Assembly (NCBI GenBank): GCA_013396655.1
Contig: WBMV01005969.1
Location: 529,534-593,533 of the forward strand
From: Campylorhamphus procurvoides
Lineage: Eukaryota > Chordata > Aves > Passeriformes > Dendrocolaptidae
Reading direction: 5' to 3'
Length of the DNA: 64,000 nt
Below, one piece after another: positions 1-14,520 of the stretch; the stretch's first letter is position 1; each line of letters begins with the position of its first letter. Made by a program: the position numbers and the translations under genes. A model generated the notes under the pieces. It did not search any database. It was not told the origin of the DNA and saw nothing but the letters and a program-made list of their open reading frames with translations.

Positions 1-1198
1 AGCTCCCACAGATTCTCTGCTACCTAATACTGATGTTGATTTCATGTTGTATAGTCTCTCCCATAGTCACCTGCCCATTTTCAGTACTTGAAGGCTTGAA
101 AATCCTTACTCCCTTTGTCAGAACTGCTCAAATCTGATAAACCTCAAAAGTAATCGTGGGCAGGAAACAGGGAAAGGCAGAGACTGAGAGACAAAAGCAG
201 CAGCATGATAAAAGCCTTGTTTCTTCACGACACTGCCTGCATCACAGTTCACCAATGAACAATCTTTGCTGGCTCCAACAGCTTAAGGGATTCCCCTGCC
301 CAGTTCACAGCATGGACACACAGCATGTCATGTCATGGCAACAGGGAGAGGGGACACAGGAGCATAAAGGCATGAACATCTTAAGGCAAGCAGCTAGCAG
401 AAACCCCACTTTTTGCCAGGCCATAAACTCAAAAGCCCCCTTTTCCACTTGGGATGCAAAGCCAGAAGCACTTTAATGCCTAAACTAGGTCAGTCTTTGT
501 TTACACAAAACACAGATGAGAAAGGAAGTATCAATTCATTCAGTTTCTGCAGGATGGGTTAAAACCACTGGACTACAAAGCACAAAGAAGCTCACTGCTT
601 TTTTATTTATTTTTAGGAGAAGACTTATCAAAGGCACATTCAAAGGACACACCTCACACAGACAGTCAAGTAACAAATAATGCTTTTCCATATAGGACAG
701 ATATTCTTCCTCTGTGGGAGTATTGACAAAGAAATTCAAAGTGATCTCATTTTCTTACTGACTATGCCCTCACAAATACTGCAAGTTCCAGCTCCCATTT
801 ATCAGTTTTGTAACCCTTATAAGCCATGAGGGCTTCTGGTCTCTATCTATCATAAATACCTTAGTAAAAAAACAGATAGGTTCTGATATTTTAGTTTCAG
901 TCCAGAAGAACAAAAACAAAACAGTGAAGGAACAACAACAAAAACCCCATCAAAAAAAGAAAACCAAATACCTCATGAAACTACAAAACAGTAAGGACAA
1001 AACAGTAAAACACTAACACATAAGCAAGATCACAAGCATGAAAGAGTTGTGAGTCTTAACCTTTTGACGTTTTTCCTTTGCCTTCTCAATTTTTTAACTC
1101 CAACTCTCTATCAAGCCCTATACTCCCTGGAAAGTTCCTTAATTATAATCTACGACGATCTTCCCCCTAAGAGGTAGGGATGAAAAAGAAGATTAAAA

Positions 1199-1231
1199 CA
1201 GGGAAAAAAAAAAGAAAAAAAAAAAAAAGAG
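1199..1231 (+). repeat. A-rich low-complexity tract
   Basis: Nearly pure A with a few G residues, within a lysine-coding artefact frame in CRIM1 intron 2. A second A-rich stretch lies at about 901-975. Confidence 0.9.
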
Positions 1232-2475
1232 GAAGATCTGCCACAGGAGATTCACAGGTGAGCCAGTTCTGCAGACCTAGCCGTGATTCACAGATTCCTG
1301 CTGGAGTTGAGAAACTTAGAGGTGGTTTCAGCAAGTTTCATTTCTTCCTTCATATTCTGCAGACGTGAATTTCAGGCATATAAAGTATCAAGCAAGTGAG
1401 AACTACCACAGTGATGAAAAGAGGTGCAGGTGTGCCTTGATATGAAAACATGTTTGACCACACAGTGATGAATTTTAGGGTTTGCAGCTGTAAAGACAAG
1501 ACCAGATTTCTGCTAGAAAGCAAAGCTCCCCCTCATCAATGAGCTAGCAGCTTTCATAGCAACAGTCCCTAGGACTGAGAAGGAAAACAGACGCTATTGG
1601 AATAAATCATTGGCAAAGCAATGCTTCACAAATGCAGGAGTAAAAGTCAGATGCAGACATCTTCTGTCTGCAGCTTTCTGAACCAAACCAGTGGTGGCTA
1701 ACAGAAAGCGTAAGGCTGTGTTACAGTGAGCACTCACGCTCTGCTCTACATGTAAGAGCTACTCACATTACTGGAACACTACAGTGTCATTCAGAAGAAG
1801 TTAGGGATGTGTTATTGTGAAGATACAGCTTTATGTCGGTTTTCAAGTTCCGCTTAGTCTCACTTCACATTGATATTGAAAAGCTCTGTCAAAACTCATC
1901 TGCAATCTAAGCAACCTGCAGAATACAATAATAAATCATAGCCTCTCACACAGGACAATCCTCATAAGGGATTGTTAATTAGATGTTAACTAGAGTCCTT
2001 ACTTACCTTTCATTTCAATAAACAGCTTGCTCAAACGGAATAACAAAGGAGAAAGTATGCTGTTTTCAGGCAGTATCAATGTGTACCATCCCTTTATATG
2101 GTGCTAGCTCCTCTAGACCTGTTTTGGGAATCTCAGTAACATGCTACAGAGTTTTGAAAAACAGTAAGTAAACAAACTTTATAAAAAAAAAAAGAAAAAT
2201 TTTCATATAGGTAGAATAACTTTATGTAGTAATAAAAAGTTCTAAATTTGCACACTTTAGATGTTGATAAAGGCAATAATTTTCCCCTCTCATCATTTTC
2301 TCCTGCACCACAGACTCGTTCATTAGGTGTTGTGTGTGTCATGTTTTGTAAGAGCTCCAGACCTATCGATGAACTAGTCAGATCATCTGTTTCTTTATAA
2401 TGAACAGACTCCTGCTACCCAGATACAAGTTTTGAGTTGGGCTCCAAGTTCCATCCACCCTCAGTTACTTGTATC

Positions 2476-2531
2476 CTCTCCCAAAAATCTAGGTTCCCGA
2501 AATCTCTCCCAAAAATCTAGGTTCCCGAAAT
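2476..2531. repeat. perfect 28-bp tandem duplication
   Basis: The unit beginning CTCTCCCAAAAATCTAGG and ending TTCCCGAAAT occurs twice back to back, at 2476-2503 and 2504-2531, with no difference. It lies in CRIM1 intron 2. Confidence 0.95.
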
Positions 2532-5500
2532 GCTCAGTTTCTTGTTTAACACACCTATTGTCACATAAACATCATTAGCTTGCTGATCCATTAAGCATTT
2601 TAACTCTTCAACACTAGAAGGAGATGGTCAGGAAAAAACAGACTGGTATTTCTTTCCCTTTTCCTTCCCTCCCCACCCCCATCTCCCTATGCTGGCCCCT
2701 TTCTTCACACCCACCCACACTCTCCACACCAGTTTGAACTAGCTTGGCTTACTTGAAGTTTTCAACTTCTAGTAAAGCTGGGATGAGGGGTCCTGCCTTA
2801 CTCTGCTCTTCTTACTCATGACTTGGCTGCTGCCAGCATCTTGTTCAGGGACAGATCAAGTTCAAGGACACACAGCATTTAACTCCAAATAGCTCTCCAG
2901 CTCCAGCAGGTGAGTTCCAGGTCAAGCTGCTTGTACTTCTACCCAGTATTTCTATGTTGCAGGACATCAAAGCCCCAGCAGAAGGTATCCAGTTATTGTA
3001 AGCTGGAAGCTGAAAGCACAGGCTTGCACCATGGTAAAGACTGGATGCTCAGAACAATGTCACAGACTAAAGCACACATTCTAACTCTATGGCCGACATG
3101 TCAGTACAAAGTGCAAGACTTCTGAAAATTAACAGCATCCAGATGGCTATTTTAGTTTTCTGTCACATATGATCTACCCAGGTAAGGAATAGCCACACTG
3201 CCCACAAACTATAGTAGCTCAAAAATTAGAAAACTTTGTTTAACAGACTTATTTTAAAACCTGGTTTCTATCCATCATTCTAGGATGGTAGATCAGTCAC
3301 AAGTTTATTCAACAATTTTTGATGTTTGAAGTGGTTTTCTTCAGAAACATCTACATTAGCTTTTAAAAAAATATATTATTTTTTACTCAAGTTGTAAAAT
3401 CTTAATACTAGTATTCTATTCTGGCTTCTAAAAATGAACAAGAGTTTAGGAACTTGTGTTCCAAATTCCCACAAAGCAATTAATACATATTATAGAAAGA
3501 TGAAACATGTTGCTTTTGGCATTACTGTGTTCCCTATTCACTTCTGTAAGAAGCCTGCAATGACAACTGAAAAGACATCAGACCTACACGTGTAAGTGTG
3601 CCAAAAGGGCTGGAAGCCCCAGCTCACATGGCTAGAATGTCAGGCATTTCCTCTGCTGCTGTATAAGACTGCACCTCCTAACCGGGGGTCAAAAGCAGAT
3701 TTAAGTTTTCAGTTTAGGGGTTTGGGGTTTTTTTTATGCTTATTTGTTTTAAATCAGGAGAGTGTTTTCTTTGTCCTTCTAAAGTTATATGCTATTGTCA
3801 AATATGTTTAACAATTAACATTATTAGTGCAGTCATTTATAGAAGCTGTGATTTTGGCACATATATCTGACAAGTCATTTCAATTCTAGCACCTGAAATT
3901 ATATAGATTGGTTTGTCACTATGACAACAATTTTTACATGTCTCTAAAACATAAAAAAGTGCCATTTTTCTCTTCCTAATTGAAGCTAAGAGTTATCGAA
4001 AGCTTTACCTCTTCTGGACAGAAAAGCAGAATTTACATAACATCAGATTCTAGACAAGCTACTTAGCATACGTCATATTAATTACTTGATGAATGAGGAA
4101 AAGTTTTCTTGGATTTTAACAGCAAGAACTTAAAAAATACTTTGAACACAGAACACTAGAGGGAATGCAGAACAGGGAAGAGAACATATGCAGGAATTCA
4201 GGAAAGGGTAGAGCTATTTTTCACGAGCACTGAGGCTAAAAAATACTTTGGTTGGGTTTTCTTTTGAGAAGTCCATTCAGCTTCAAGGTCAGACTTCACA
4301 TATAAAAGACCCACTCTCTCCCCAGGTATCTGTGTAGATGAATCCTTTATCAGTAACTAAAAATGAAAACACATGCCAGAAAAGTATATACTGACAGTGA
4401 TGGACAGATGTCCCAGTATTTGGAGAGCAGGTATTTTATTTTTAAGCATCCATAAGGGATACACACGTACCTCCTACACTCAGGGCCAGTAGCTAAGGAT
4501 AGTGCCCAGAGTACCATCTCACTGTAAAGTCACCAGGAGAGGTGGAACTTAGTCCTGAAAAGCCATTTACAGTTAGGTGGTTTCCACACCCTTAAACAGG
4601 CATTTGGATGTTTGCTTTTACTGTCAGCTGTAGCCCTGATAACACGCCTTGGGAAGGGTGAGAAAAGTCTTACTGGATGTCTTTGTAAGAGAATTTTTTT
4701 TAATAAGTTTCATGCAGAATTTTCTTCTGGGGGTCAAGAGGGTACAATCAAGCAACACCTGCTCATATTGAACATAAAAGGGCAGAGTAAAACACAAACA
4801 GAAGGAATAAGCTCAGAATAAAACTTCCTAGATCATTAGAACAGTCTGTCAGTGACAGACTACAGCTAATTAGACTGAAGCAATCATGGCTACAGGAAAA
4901 CCTGAAATGGTTTTGCACACTTTCTCCATCTCCCCATCCCTCCTCTTTTAAAGGGGAAGGACAGACTATGGATTTGCCACACGGCATCCAGCCAGACTTA
5001 ATGCTACTAAATTAGTAAGGTCTGGTAACTTGGGAAACAAAGTGTAATAATGCAGTGTCACATAAAAAAGTTCCATCCAACCCTTTGGGGAGATGAGAAG
5101 TAGTTAGCCACATATCTAAAAGGGATTCAGATGTGATTTTCTAATTGCTATAATAGCAATGCTCTTCTCCAAAGGTGTACCTCTATCAGATAAACACTCA
5201 CACCCATTAATAATAAAAGGGCAGTTTACTAGAGAGGTGCCTCCCAGCAAGACCTATGAGGTATTCACTTGCCATAGAAGGAAACTTTGCCAGTTCTAAG
5301 AAAGAAAAATGGTCTCAGACAAAACATCCCACTCCTAAGGTCATTGAAAGTAGACAACAAAAATGGAAAGAAGGAAGAGGAACAGAAGTAGGCCAAGTCT
5401 TCTACTCGAAATGATTCACAACAACACACAATAGACCAGACCAACTAACGAAGCAAATGGTGCGAATGCTCAACGCACAACCCCATGACAGATCCAGGAC

Positions 5501-8500
5501 AGTATCCTGATCACAACATTATTTCCCAGAGGTTTATGTTGAAGTCTCTGATACACTTCTGATGAATGTGGAAGCAAACCAGAAACTCCTTCCCCGCACA
5601 TCAGCACCACTACTTGCAGCAGTCCTGAGCAGAATCTGAGGCTGAAGGCAATGGGGGCAGGAGCTCAGCCTGACCCCAAAGGTTTGACTGGTAAACAAAA
5701 TTCCCCTGCATTTGCCAGCATAGAAAAGCCAACAGTGAAGTGCATATCAGGTCCCATATTATGTAAGCTAATGTGCAGAACACTAAGTACTGTAACAATT
5801 GTAACAAAATTCAACAAAACAACTAACCAAACATACATTTGTTTTTTTATCACACTAATATCGCAACCCCATGGCAAATATTAATAATTTTGCTTTCTAA
5901 CAGAGCAAAAGCTTTACATTTGCAATTTATTTTATAGGGCTGTCTTTTATTACTGTATTAATTAGAAAGTGCTTTTGTCTATGAGGAGTAAGAAGTGTTC
6001 AATCTTCTAGTAGTGAATACAGATAACCAGACTCATACACATTTTTTGTAATATTTAAGTTGGACTGAGTTAAACTTCCATGCATCTTGAAAAGCGTACT
6101 GTTAGAACAGCTATATGAGTAGCCTTGCACTACTTAAAAATTGCCAGGGCAAACCAAGCTTATTAAGCATCCTACCTGGAGTGTATTCTGAAGAACTGCT
6201 AATGGAAGTTTTTCAGAAACACTGCTCTTTTGCTCCTTTCCCCTTCCACCTTCCATCCTCTGAAAGGGATTATTCGACTTCACCAAAATTTCTCTAAGAC
6301 CCAACTGGTTCACAGGGTCTTACGTCAATTCTAGTCTCCATCCATCCATCTTAGAGACAAACACTCCGTTGGTAATGCTTCATTCTATTGCAAAATACAA
6401 TTAGTGTAATGATATGGAAGCTGCATAGTATTTGTTCTATTTAGAGAGTAACAACACCACAACAATTTCAAGGCCTAAATTTGGAGACAAAGAGCTAAAG
6501 TAGCTTGTCACCATGATATACAACCATCCAGAATCACAAAATATTGGTATATCATTTATTTAAAGAGATAACTGTGAAGTTACTGAAAGTGATCAAACAA
6601 AAAAAAATCAACTTCATTTCACAATAAACTGTTTCTTATTATTTATAGAGACATAACTATCACTAAAATTGTCATATTGATCTGTATGTCATTGATACCA
6701 CTATCACTGGATACATTCATTCAACACTCAGTTATCTCTGTCAGCATCAATGCTGCATATATCCAAACAAAACTTGCCCTGTCAAAACAAGACCTGTGAC
6801 CCAGCCACAGGAATATAGCTTCCTGCAACTATGCAACATTAACCTACTGTTTACACATCATTCAATCTGAGATCTTTGCTCAGGTCTCTCCTGTCACGTG
6901 TAGATAACTTTTGATCCTTAAAACCAACACTGCATCTGGAAGCATTCTGCTAAAAGTCATCTGCTCCATTTTCACTCTCTTCCTCAACTTAAACAAAAGG
7001 TCAAGCATTCATAAAAACCTGTAACTCACCACTACAGTTAAAGCAGACATGCTTCAGCACAGCCTGCTTTGCTAACATGGGAAAAAAAAGACATCTGGGA
7101 AGCACTGAATTAATCACGAGCAAGCTCTTAGCAGCTGTAAGATACCTGCCCTGTTCTTTTGCTGCTCTCATAGAGGCTCCAGGTACAATCAGTTATCTTG
7201 TATTCAGTTTCAGATGAATGCAGGTAAGCATTTGAAACAGAAAAAGGCTGGAAGAATGCTCCTTTGTCTCTAAGAACAACCCTGCTTTGACCATCCACAT
7301 CTGACTGCTAGCTTTGTAGGAGGCATTTGTCACACAGTCCTATTCCAGGGCCTACAGTTGATGTTACATTTTTGTCTACAGCAATCTCAAAACCTGCAAA
7401 TTTGAAGGAAACTGAAGTATCACAAATGGAAGATCCAATACCCTCTCCATAAGCATTACACACCCAAGGATCTGGATGAAGTAGAAGGAAAGGCAGGCGT
7501 GGCACCTGTACAGCAGCTCACATAAGCAAGTGCAGCACAGCAAGGCAATAAGCTCCGTTACTACACAGAAAAAACACCACACATTTACATAAAATAGCAG
7601 GAAAAATACAGAAGATACAGCATTAGCTACAATTGTAAGTAATCACAACTGTAAGTAATGCTAACACTTTACGGGTTTTTACCCAGCTGCTCAGTTTTGT
7701 GTTCTTTATTTAACCTTCCCTCCTGCAATGCAGCTTTTCCCCCCTTAATACAAACTGCATTATTCATAATCTAATTAAGCCTAAAATTAGGTATCCAGCC
7801 ACATCAATACAGAAATATGAAAGTCAGTTTTCCCTTTTGATATCTTTCTGAAACTTCTACAAGGTTTTCCTCTGGTTAGTTGAAATTTCATGGCACAGAT
7901 GTTGTCTGTATGACAACTCATCTTAAAAATAGGACTTGTTAAAAAGAGCCAATACATTAGAAAAAGATCATACTTCCTTGATCAGGGAGCAGTTCTCTGA
8001 GGAACTAGCATCAGAAAAGTGACAAGTCCTGCAAATTTAACACCATGCTGTCATATTGTGAAAGCAACTACGCTGCCAGTTGTGCCAATGTCACAAAACT
8101 CTCCCATCAATTAATGATCAAATTCTCTTCCCTTTTTGTTTTTGAAAATTTCTTTGTACATTTAAGTTTATATTAATATTTCTAATCCACGTTACTTCCA
8201 TATTAAATGTTTGGGTTTTTTTCCTTCTGTTCTCTATGCATTCAGGAAAAAAGCCCAAAAGTTATACTGCTGTTTTCCTCTGTGTTTCATGTGAAATTCT
8301 GCCTTCAAATGCACTGACTTGGCTCTCACAAGCATGTTCAAGGGTAAAATCTGGATCTCTGCTCCAACTGCATTCCTTATTGCAAACACATGCCAACCTT
8401 CAAAGTGGAGTTATTTGAGCAAAAACATACGTTAATTGTTGTGCAAGGAGAATGGAAAGCGTATCAGATTAAGCACATTTGAAAGTATTACACTCCCCTC

Positions 8501-10055
8501 CTTGCTTGATAAACCAGCATAGAATCTATTCTCTTCTAGTTTTTCAATTCAGCCATTAAGACCACACAAGTGAAGTTTAACACAAAATCAGACTTAACAA
8601 TAACCAAACAAGCATTTAGAATAAAATTACCCTTTCATATTTGTTATTCCAGGACTGGTCTAACAGGTATTGCAACATTTGTCAGCATAAAGTTATTCAG
8701 TTACATGTAAAAAAATAATGGAATGCAAGGAGTGTGTTGCAATAAACGAGCTTAATAGATACCAGCAACTTTAAAAGGCCTTTTCCTTTCACCTATGAAG
8801 GACAACAGTGAATTTGTCAGAAAGGTGCAAGACAGTTAACCAAGAAGCAACTCTTAAAATAACAATTTCAAAAACTTAGTATAAGCAGCAGGTTTTACAT
8901 GCAGACAGAGATGCAGGTGAAGAGTTTGTTTACCTAGAACATTAATCACATCTTTCGTCAAAAAAGGTACAAATTCTATCCTTCACATTTTTTCTGAATA
9001 AAGACTGGGTTTAACTTTGACATGGAAAATGGTTATGGTTTTGGTAGAGTACAACTGATAAAGGCAACTTGTTTCTCCCCTTAGAGCTCAAGTGCACACA
9101 GAGAACCTGGAAGACAAAACCACCATCATTGCTATGACTGATGGAACTTATGCTCTCCCTGGAAAACATGTTTGTCTGTGTCACATCAGTGCCTGGTATT
9201 ATAAAAGCAAATACTTATCTTTGAAATAATCTGCAGATTGAAGTTTTTAGTAAATCCAGTTGGAGAAAACCCAACTTTAAGTACAACCCATCTAGAGAAA
9301 GACTGGATGCCTCTGACCCATAGCTTTCCCCCTGATCATCCACAGCTTTTCCCTCATTTCCCAGAGGGAGGAGGAGATAGCTCACTTCTTAAAAAAAGTT
9401 TTCTGCCAGAACACCTATCATTGCAAAGACCTAATGGTGCCTCTGAAGAAGCAGCTCATGAGAGCACACAAGAGGAGGAGAAGGCTGAAGCACTCCTTTG
9501 GCTTCTGTTCTCTGAAACTCTGCTGGGCTATCTGAATTGGTGCCACTCAGGCATAGAGGGAGAGAAAGCAGAAGATCCCAGAACTGAAATACAGTCTTTG
9601 AAACTAGATTGTGAGCTAACTGGACTACATTACAAGTTTTCAATGCTACTACCTATCAATGCCCTACTAATTTATCTCAACGAAAAAAAAATTACTGCCT
9701 CTTTTACTTCCCTCACCCACAATCACCAGTACCTCACACATCTGTAGTTAATTCTTCGCAGATCATGACTGCAAGAATGCACAGACGCAGCTTGTTAGAC
9801 TCCTGCCTGTTACTGTGGCTCAGCAGACAGCAGGCATCTCATCACTTTCCAACCTCTGGCCATATTTTTCACAGTCCACTCCAGCAGTCCAAGTTCAACC
9901 AAGCTGTCAGCAGTCTCCTGAATAGAAACAAGCTTTCCAAGCTCAAGAACACAGGATTTCCTGAACCATATCAGAGCAGGCACTCATCAAGACAATAACT
10001 AAAAGCATTTTAAACAGTAACAACAAAAATAAAAATCACCGCAACACAGGAATCT

Positions 10056-10081
10056 ATTATTACTATTATTATTAATATTAT
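10056..10081 (+). repeat. (ATT)n microsatellite
   Basis: Imperfect ATT units with one ACT and one AATATT interruption, in CRIM1 intron 2. Confidence 0.88.
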
Positions 10082-13000
10082 ATATGCAATAGCTTTTCCA
10101 GATAGCTTTTTTCTAGTCCTCAAAGTCTGCATTTCCTCATAGCAAGATCATAGTCTCTATATAAACCTTCTCTACAAAACCATGTAAAGAAACAAGCACT
10201 TCAAGCCTGGTAATTGAATTTGAAGAGTATATACTCTGAGGTATAAAAATGCTTTACGCTATATGCTAAACTGTTGAAGTAACAACTCTCTGAATATCTG
10301 CACCACGTCTACATGAAAATTGAAGAGAAGTTAGGTACCAAGTTCTATGACAAAACAAATCCTTTCAAATGTATCTAACCCTACTGTTTCCCAGGAAAAC
10401 AAGGGCAAAGGGTGGGGATGACAGCTGCCTTTGGTGCCTGCATTACTGAGACTGCATTTTAGCCTCTCCATACTTTGTTGCAAATAGACATCAGAACACT
10501 TATAGAAGTTACATATATTTGAGTAGAGATTAAAAAAGCTGTTCTCATTGCAAGTTTCCCCAGAATAGGGTACAGAAAGACTCAGGCAGCCAAAATAAAG
10601 AACATGGCTTCAGGCCCTCTCAATGACATCTAAATTACATGACATTAGAGCCCCATGCACGCTGATTTCAGGAAAGACCAAAAAAGTTGCTTTAAGTGAA
10701 CTGGGGGGCAAACAGAATGCAACACGTAGGCAAAGAAAACAGGAAAAGGAGACAGACAAAGGTAAAGGTGTAATGAAATATGAGGAAGCCAGGAAGGCAG
10801 GCAGACACAAGCCAACAGGGCAAGAAAGATCCTACATGAAGCTAACGAGAAAACTTGGGGTTAGCAGAGTCAAAAAGCTAGAACTGAAATCAAGCCCGGA
10901 AGGGAAGACCACACATAGCCTGAAAAGCTAAAGTATAAGACAAACTAGATAAAGATGGAAGATGACTGCAAAGGCTCTTGGAAAAGGAAGGTTTTAGCAC
11001 AAAAAGACACAAGAAAATGAAGTATATGCAAAAGACCCAATCCCTCCGCATATTCACTTCTGAAAATGGGACTCCAGATTTCAGCTCACAGTTATTTATC
11101 AGGTTGTATTTACAGAACAGATTCCTTATCTGCAGGCTTTCAGAGAGCTGTGGAGGTTGATAGAGGTAACACCATGCATTAGCCCCAGCACCTCCTGACA
11201 ATGGACATATGTATACTTAGTACAGTTAGGGCAGACTAATTGCACCTTTCCTTCTTTCAGGAAACAACAAAAAATTCCAGCAAAAGAAAGGGGACTATAT
11301 TGATTTTCTAGGTTCCAATTTGTCACATATTCTGTAAAATTATAAATTTATTTCATCTGTGCTTTAACAACAATATTGTCATTAACAAAATAAATTCCCT
11401 TGATAGGAAGGACCTTCTTCCTTCCCAATTGTCTTCACACTTCGAAGGAAAGTTACCTAGCTACCTTACCCATTTTTCCGCTCAGCAGGATGAAGTACTT
11501 TCCCTTCCTCCAGTTGTGTTATGGAACTTCATCAATATGTGAATGATACACAAACTAACAATGAATATCAAAAGTCTTGCAGAGTGACGCATCACTGAAC
11601 AACATGAAATATTTTCAATTATGTTATATGCTCAAAGAAGAAAACACGTGAAACTGCCTGCTTAGATGGCACTTTCTGTCTCAGTTTTCTTCAGAAACTC
11701 TGCTTATGGTGTATCCATCATTCAGGTGCTCAATTTGTGTCTTTTTAATCACACTGTGTATTTAATTATCCATGTAAAGTGTACTGAGGAGAGGGAAGTT
11801 AGACTACTCTCCCTTGGTCCCACTTTCTATGGCAACAGGTTCTATTAGAGTATTTAAAGATTTAAATTACTACTTGCAAATCTTCCTGCTATTATCTTTA
11901 ATAGACAAGCCAAAAGAATGAAGTATACATCAGTACTTCGAATTTCAGGAAAATCTTAATTTGACATATTTAACCGAACTTATGAATCATCCCTTTTTAC
12001 ATGACACTACAGTTTAAGATTTAGCTTGCCTTAAAGAAAGGGAAAGATTTCTGGTTTTTTTTAACATGCTCAGAGAGCCCGCTGGTTTGCATACTCCCTA
12101 AACCATGTTTCAGGTGGACTTTCCAAATGGATGAATTCCACTTTCAGACTATTAAACTTTGAAAGCCTGAAATATTCAAACAGCAAATACTGGCTCAGAC
12201 ACACAAAAGTGTCTATTCCATTTTACCTAAGAGACTTGGCTTGCTTAGCAAACAGGGACGTGGCAAGCACTAGTGGAAAAAAGTTATTCTTTTCCATTAG
12301 TTTAGGTTCAGGATGAAGCATTACTTTGGTTTTAATTACCAAAACAAGAACTAATGCATTTAAAGAAACAAACTCCGTTAGCAGTTAGCATTCAATTACC
12401 AATCCTAGTTGGAGAAAGAGGGAATAAGCATTTACAGTGTAAGACACAGTAGGAAGATTAGACAGACTCCAGCTATCAAAACGCAGAAACCAAAGTTACA
12501 TTATGACTTCTGCCCATCTACTAGGAAATGCAAAGGGATTTATCTTCCAACATCACTCAGTAGTACAGTTTGATAGTCAAAGTATGCAAATGGAAATTCA
12601 CTCTCTTACAAGTAAAAACTGGACTTTTATAACACTGAGGTTGTAACTGAAGATTTCTGGTATTTAAGGGTCCCACTGTACTTTCAACACTTGCATCAGC
12701 CATCCTTCACAACTGTGAAAGATTACAAAGACAACAGCCCCTAAACACTGCTACTGATGCTCTGTAGTCTGAGGTTTTGGAAGAACACTTTCTCCACTCC
12801 CCAAGGAAACAAAACAAAAAAAAATTAAAAGGAAAAAAATTACATCTCTGAAAAAGTAAGTAGACTGTTGCTCTTATACCAAACAGTTTATGTAGAATAT
12901 TGTTACCTCATGGCTAAGTATAAAATGCTGTTTTTTAAAATGGAAATTTAGCTGAAACAAGAGATTGCAAATGGCTCAAAGAAGCAACCTGCTTTAGCTA

Positions 13001-13785
13001 TGCCATTCCACAAACTAAGCCCATTTCTTTCGAGGCTGCAGAATACAAAAAGGCAACCTACAGCAGATTTTCATAGCAAGTTAAGCACATGATGAATTGT
13101 CATGCCAATGGAGTCCTGCTGAACTACTACAGACTTAGTCACAGATTCACAAGTTAAAAAAGAACTAGTGAGTAAGAATCCTTAAGAACTCATATATGTT
13201 ACTGCCCACTACTACGGCAACAAAAGATCCAAGATTCTGCCTCTGCTCTTCCTAGAACTAAAAAATCCCCACATTAAGCCCAAACAAAGCACTTGCATGC
13301 CTTTAGTGAGCAACATCATGACCAATGATTATGAGTATGTTTCCGCAGTTTCTCACAAGATCTCCTTGTTTAAAGTTTGTAGCTTGAAAACAATTTTCTT
13401 ATCACAAAAGAAATATGACAGATGACATCATATCCCACTTCCTTAGCTCAAAGTTAGTAACTTTAAATATGGTCAGTAGCCTTACAAATACATTCACTTC
13501 TGCAATATGACTTTAAATATTGGTTTAAAGTAGACTAATTAAGCATGTCCACAGCACTAATCAACTTTTGCATGTTCCTGAACACTCTGGAGAATAAACA
13601 ATAATTATAGCATTATAGAAAGGGTCCAAGATCTCTCCTTTGATAACTGTTCAAAATAATCCTAGAAATACACCATGGAAATTTAATTCCAGCTGGATAT
13701 ATTTGAGCCAACTCATTTCCAGTCCAGCCATATGCAACAACAACAACAATCCCCCAAACAAACAAAAATCCACCAAACACGCGCC

Positions 13786-13795
13786 NNNNNNNNNN
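13786..13795. other. assembly gap (10 N placeholder)
   Basis: Ten N inside CRIM1 intron 2, flanked on the left by an A/C-rich tract ending in an unusual GCGCC and on the right by ordinary AT-rich sequence. Ten N normally marks a join of unknown true length. Confidence 0.97.
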
Positions 13796-14346
13796 CAAAC
13801 ATGGATGTATGCATAAATATACACATATGAGGCCTAATGCAAATCTAATCAAAGGAACATATAAGCGGTAAAATATGAGCATTAAGGTAATGTTACATTA
13901 TGTAAACTTAAAGAAAACAGCAATTTATGCATTCATATACTGAAAGATACAAGTATAATCAACACCTACTTCTATTTCTACACTGCATTTATTCATGGTT
14001 CAGTCACATTAATACATCTATAGAGAGTATTTCACACTGCTTTTACAGCTAAAGATATGCAAAGGTAGCTACCACAAACTACAAACAGAACCATTTAGTC
14101 TTCAAACCTACAAACATCATAGCACACAAATCACAAAGCATTAGCTTCTTCCATTCTTAAACTTCAGCATTTGGAATGCCAAGCTTACTGAGGTTCCTTT
14201 AAAACATACACTTTTCTGAAAAGTACAAGACCATGTGTATCTGAAACTACGCAAGTCATCCTAAAACGTATCAAACTAGACTCTAGCTTTTCATCAACTG
14301 CACAGAAAAAATTACTAACTCTGAATTACTGAAGACAAGTGCTTAC

Positions 14347-14520
14347 CTTCAATCCTTTTTAAGGCCGACAGACAAGTATCCCGGCTTGGAAATTCAAAGG
14401 GATTATTGCAGGTCCGAATGGTGTCACATTCACATTTCCCGTTGATTATGTTACAACCTGTTATAAGGTTTTCATTGCATGGTTCAAATCCAAGAAGTTG
14501 ATCATCATCCCAGTTTTCAT
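14347..14520 (-). CDS. CRIM1: CRIM1 exon 2: cysteine-rich segment after the IGFBP domain
   Basis: This 174-bp exon continues the CRIM1 ectodomain. The split codon G|AT joins exon 1 to give VCE-D-ENW, and the reading frame then runs through DDDQLLGFEPCNENL, GCNIINGKCEC, RTCNNPFEFPS and CLSALKRIE. These blocks match vertebrate CRIM1 between the IGFBP domain and the first von Willebrand C repeat, with six cysteines in expected places. The acceptor is TTTTAG (plus 14521-14526) and the donor is GTAAGC (plus 14341-14346); the exon ends after one base of a codon, so it is symmetric (phase 1-1). Nothing is broken in it. The next exon of the family, beginning near the first VWC repeat, is not in the window. 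Confidence 0.97.

Larger units (their letters stand above)
1..14346 (-). other. CRIM1: CRIM1 intron 2 (partial, continues off the left edge)
   Basis: The stretch starts at the GTAAGC donor of exon 2 and continues to the window edge without any sequence resembling the next CRIM1 exon, so this intron is longer than 14.3 kb. It is AT-rich with short A-rich runs (about 901-975 and 1199-1231), a perfect 28-bp tandem duplication (2476-2531), an (ATT)n run (10056-10081) and a 10-N placeholder gap (13786-13795). I saw no interspersed repeat that I can name and no coding gene. A 169-codon open frame at 9238-9747 on the plus strand has no recognised homology. Confidence 0.88.

Noticed and set aside
9238..9747. 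169-codon plus-strand frame in intron 2
   Set aside because: No recognised family, no splice or promoter context, and it lies antisense inside a CRIM1 intron; best treated as chance until conservation is shown.
1..14346. Search for CRIM1 exon 3 (first von Willebrand C repeat)
   Set aside because: No minus-strand frame shows the cysteine pattern expected after ALKRIE, so exon 3 lies beyond the left edge.
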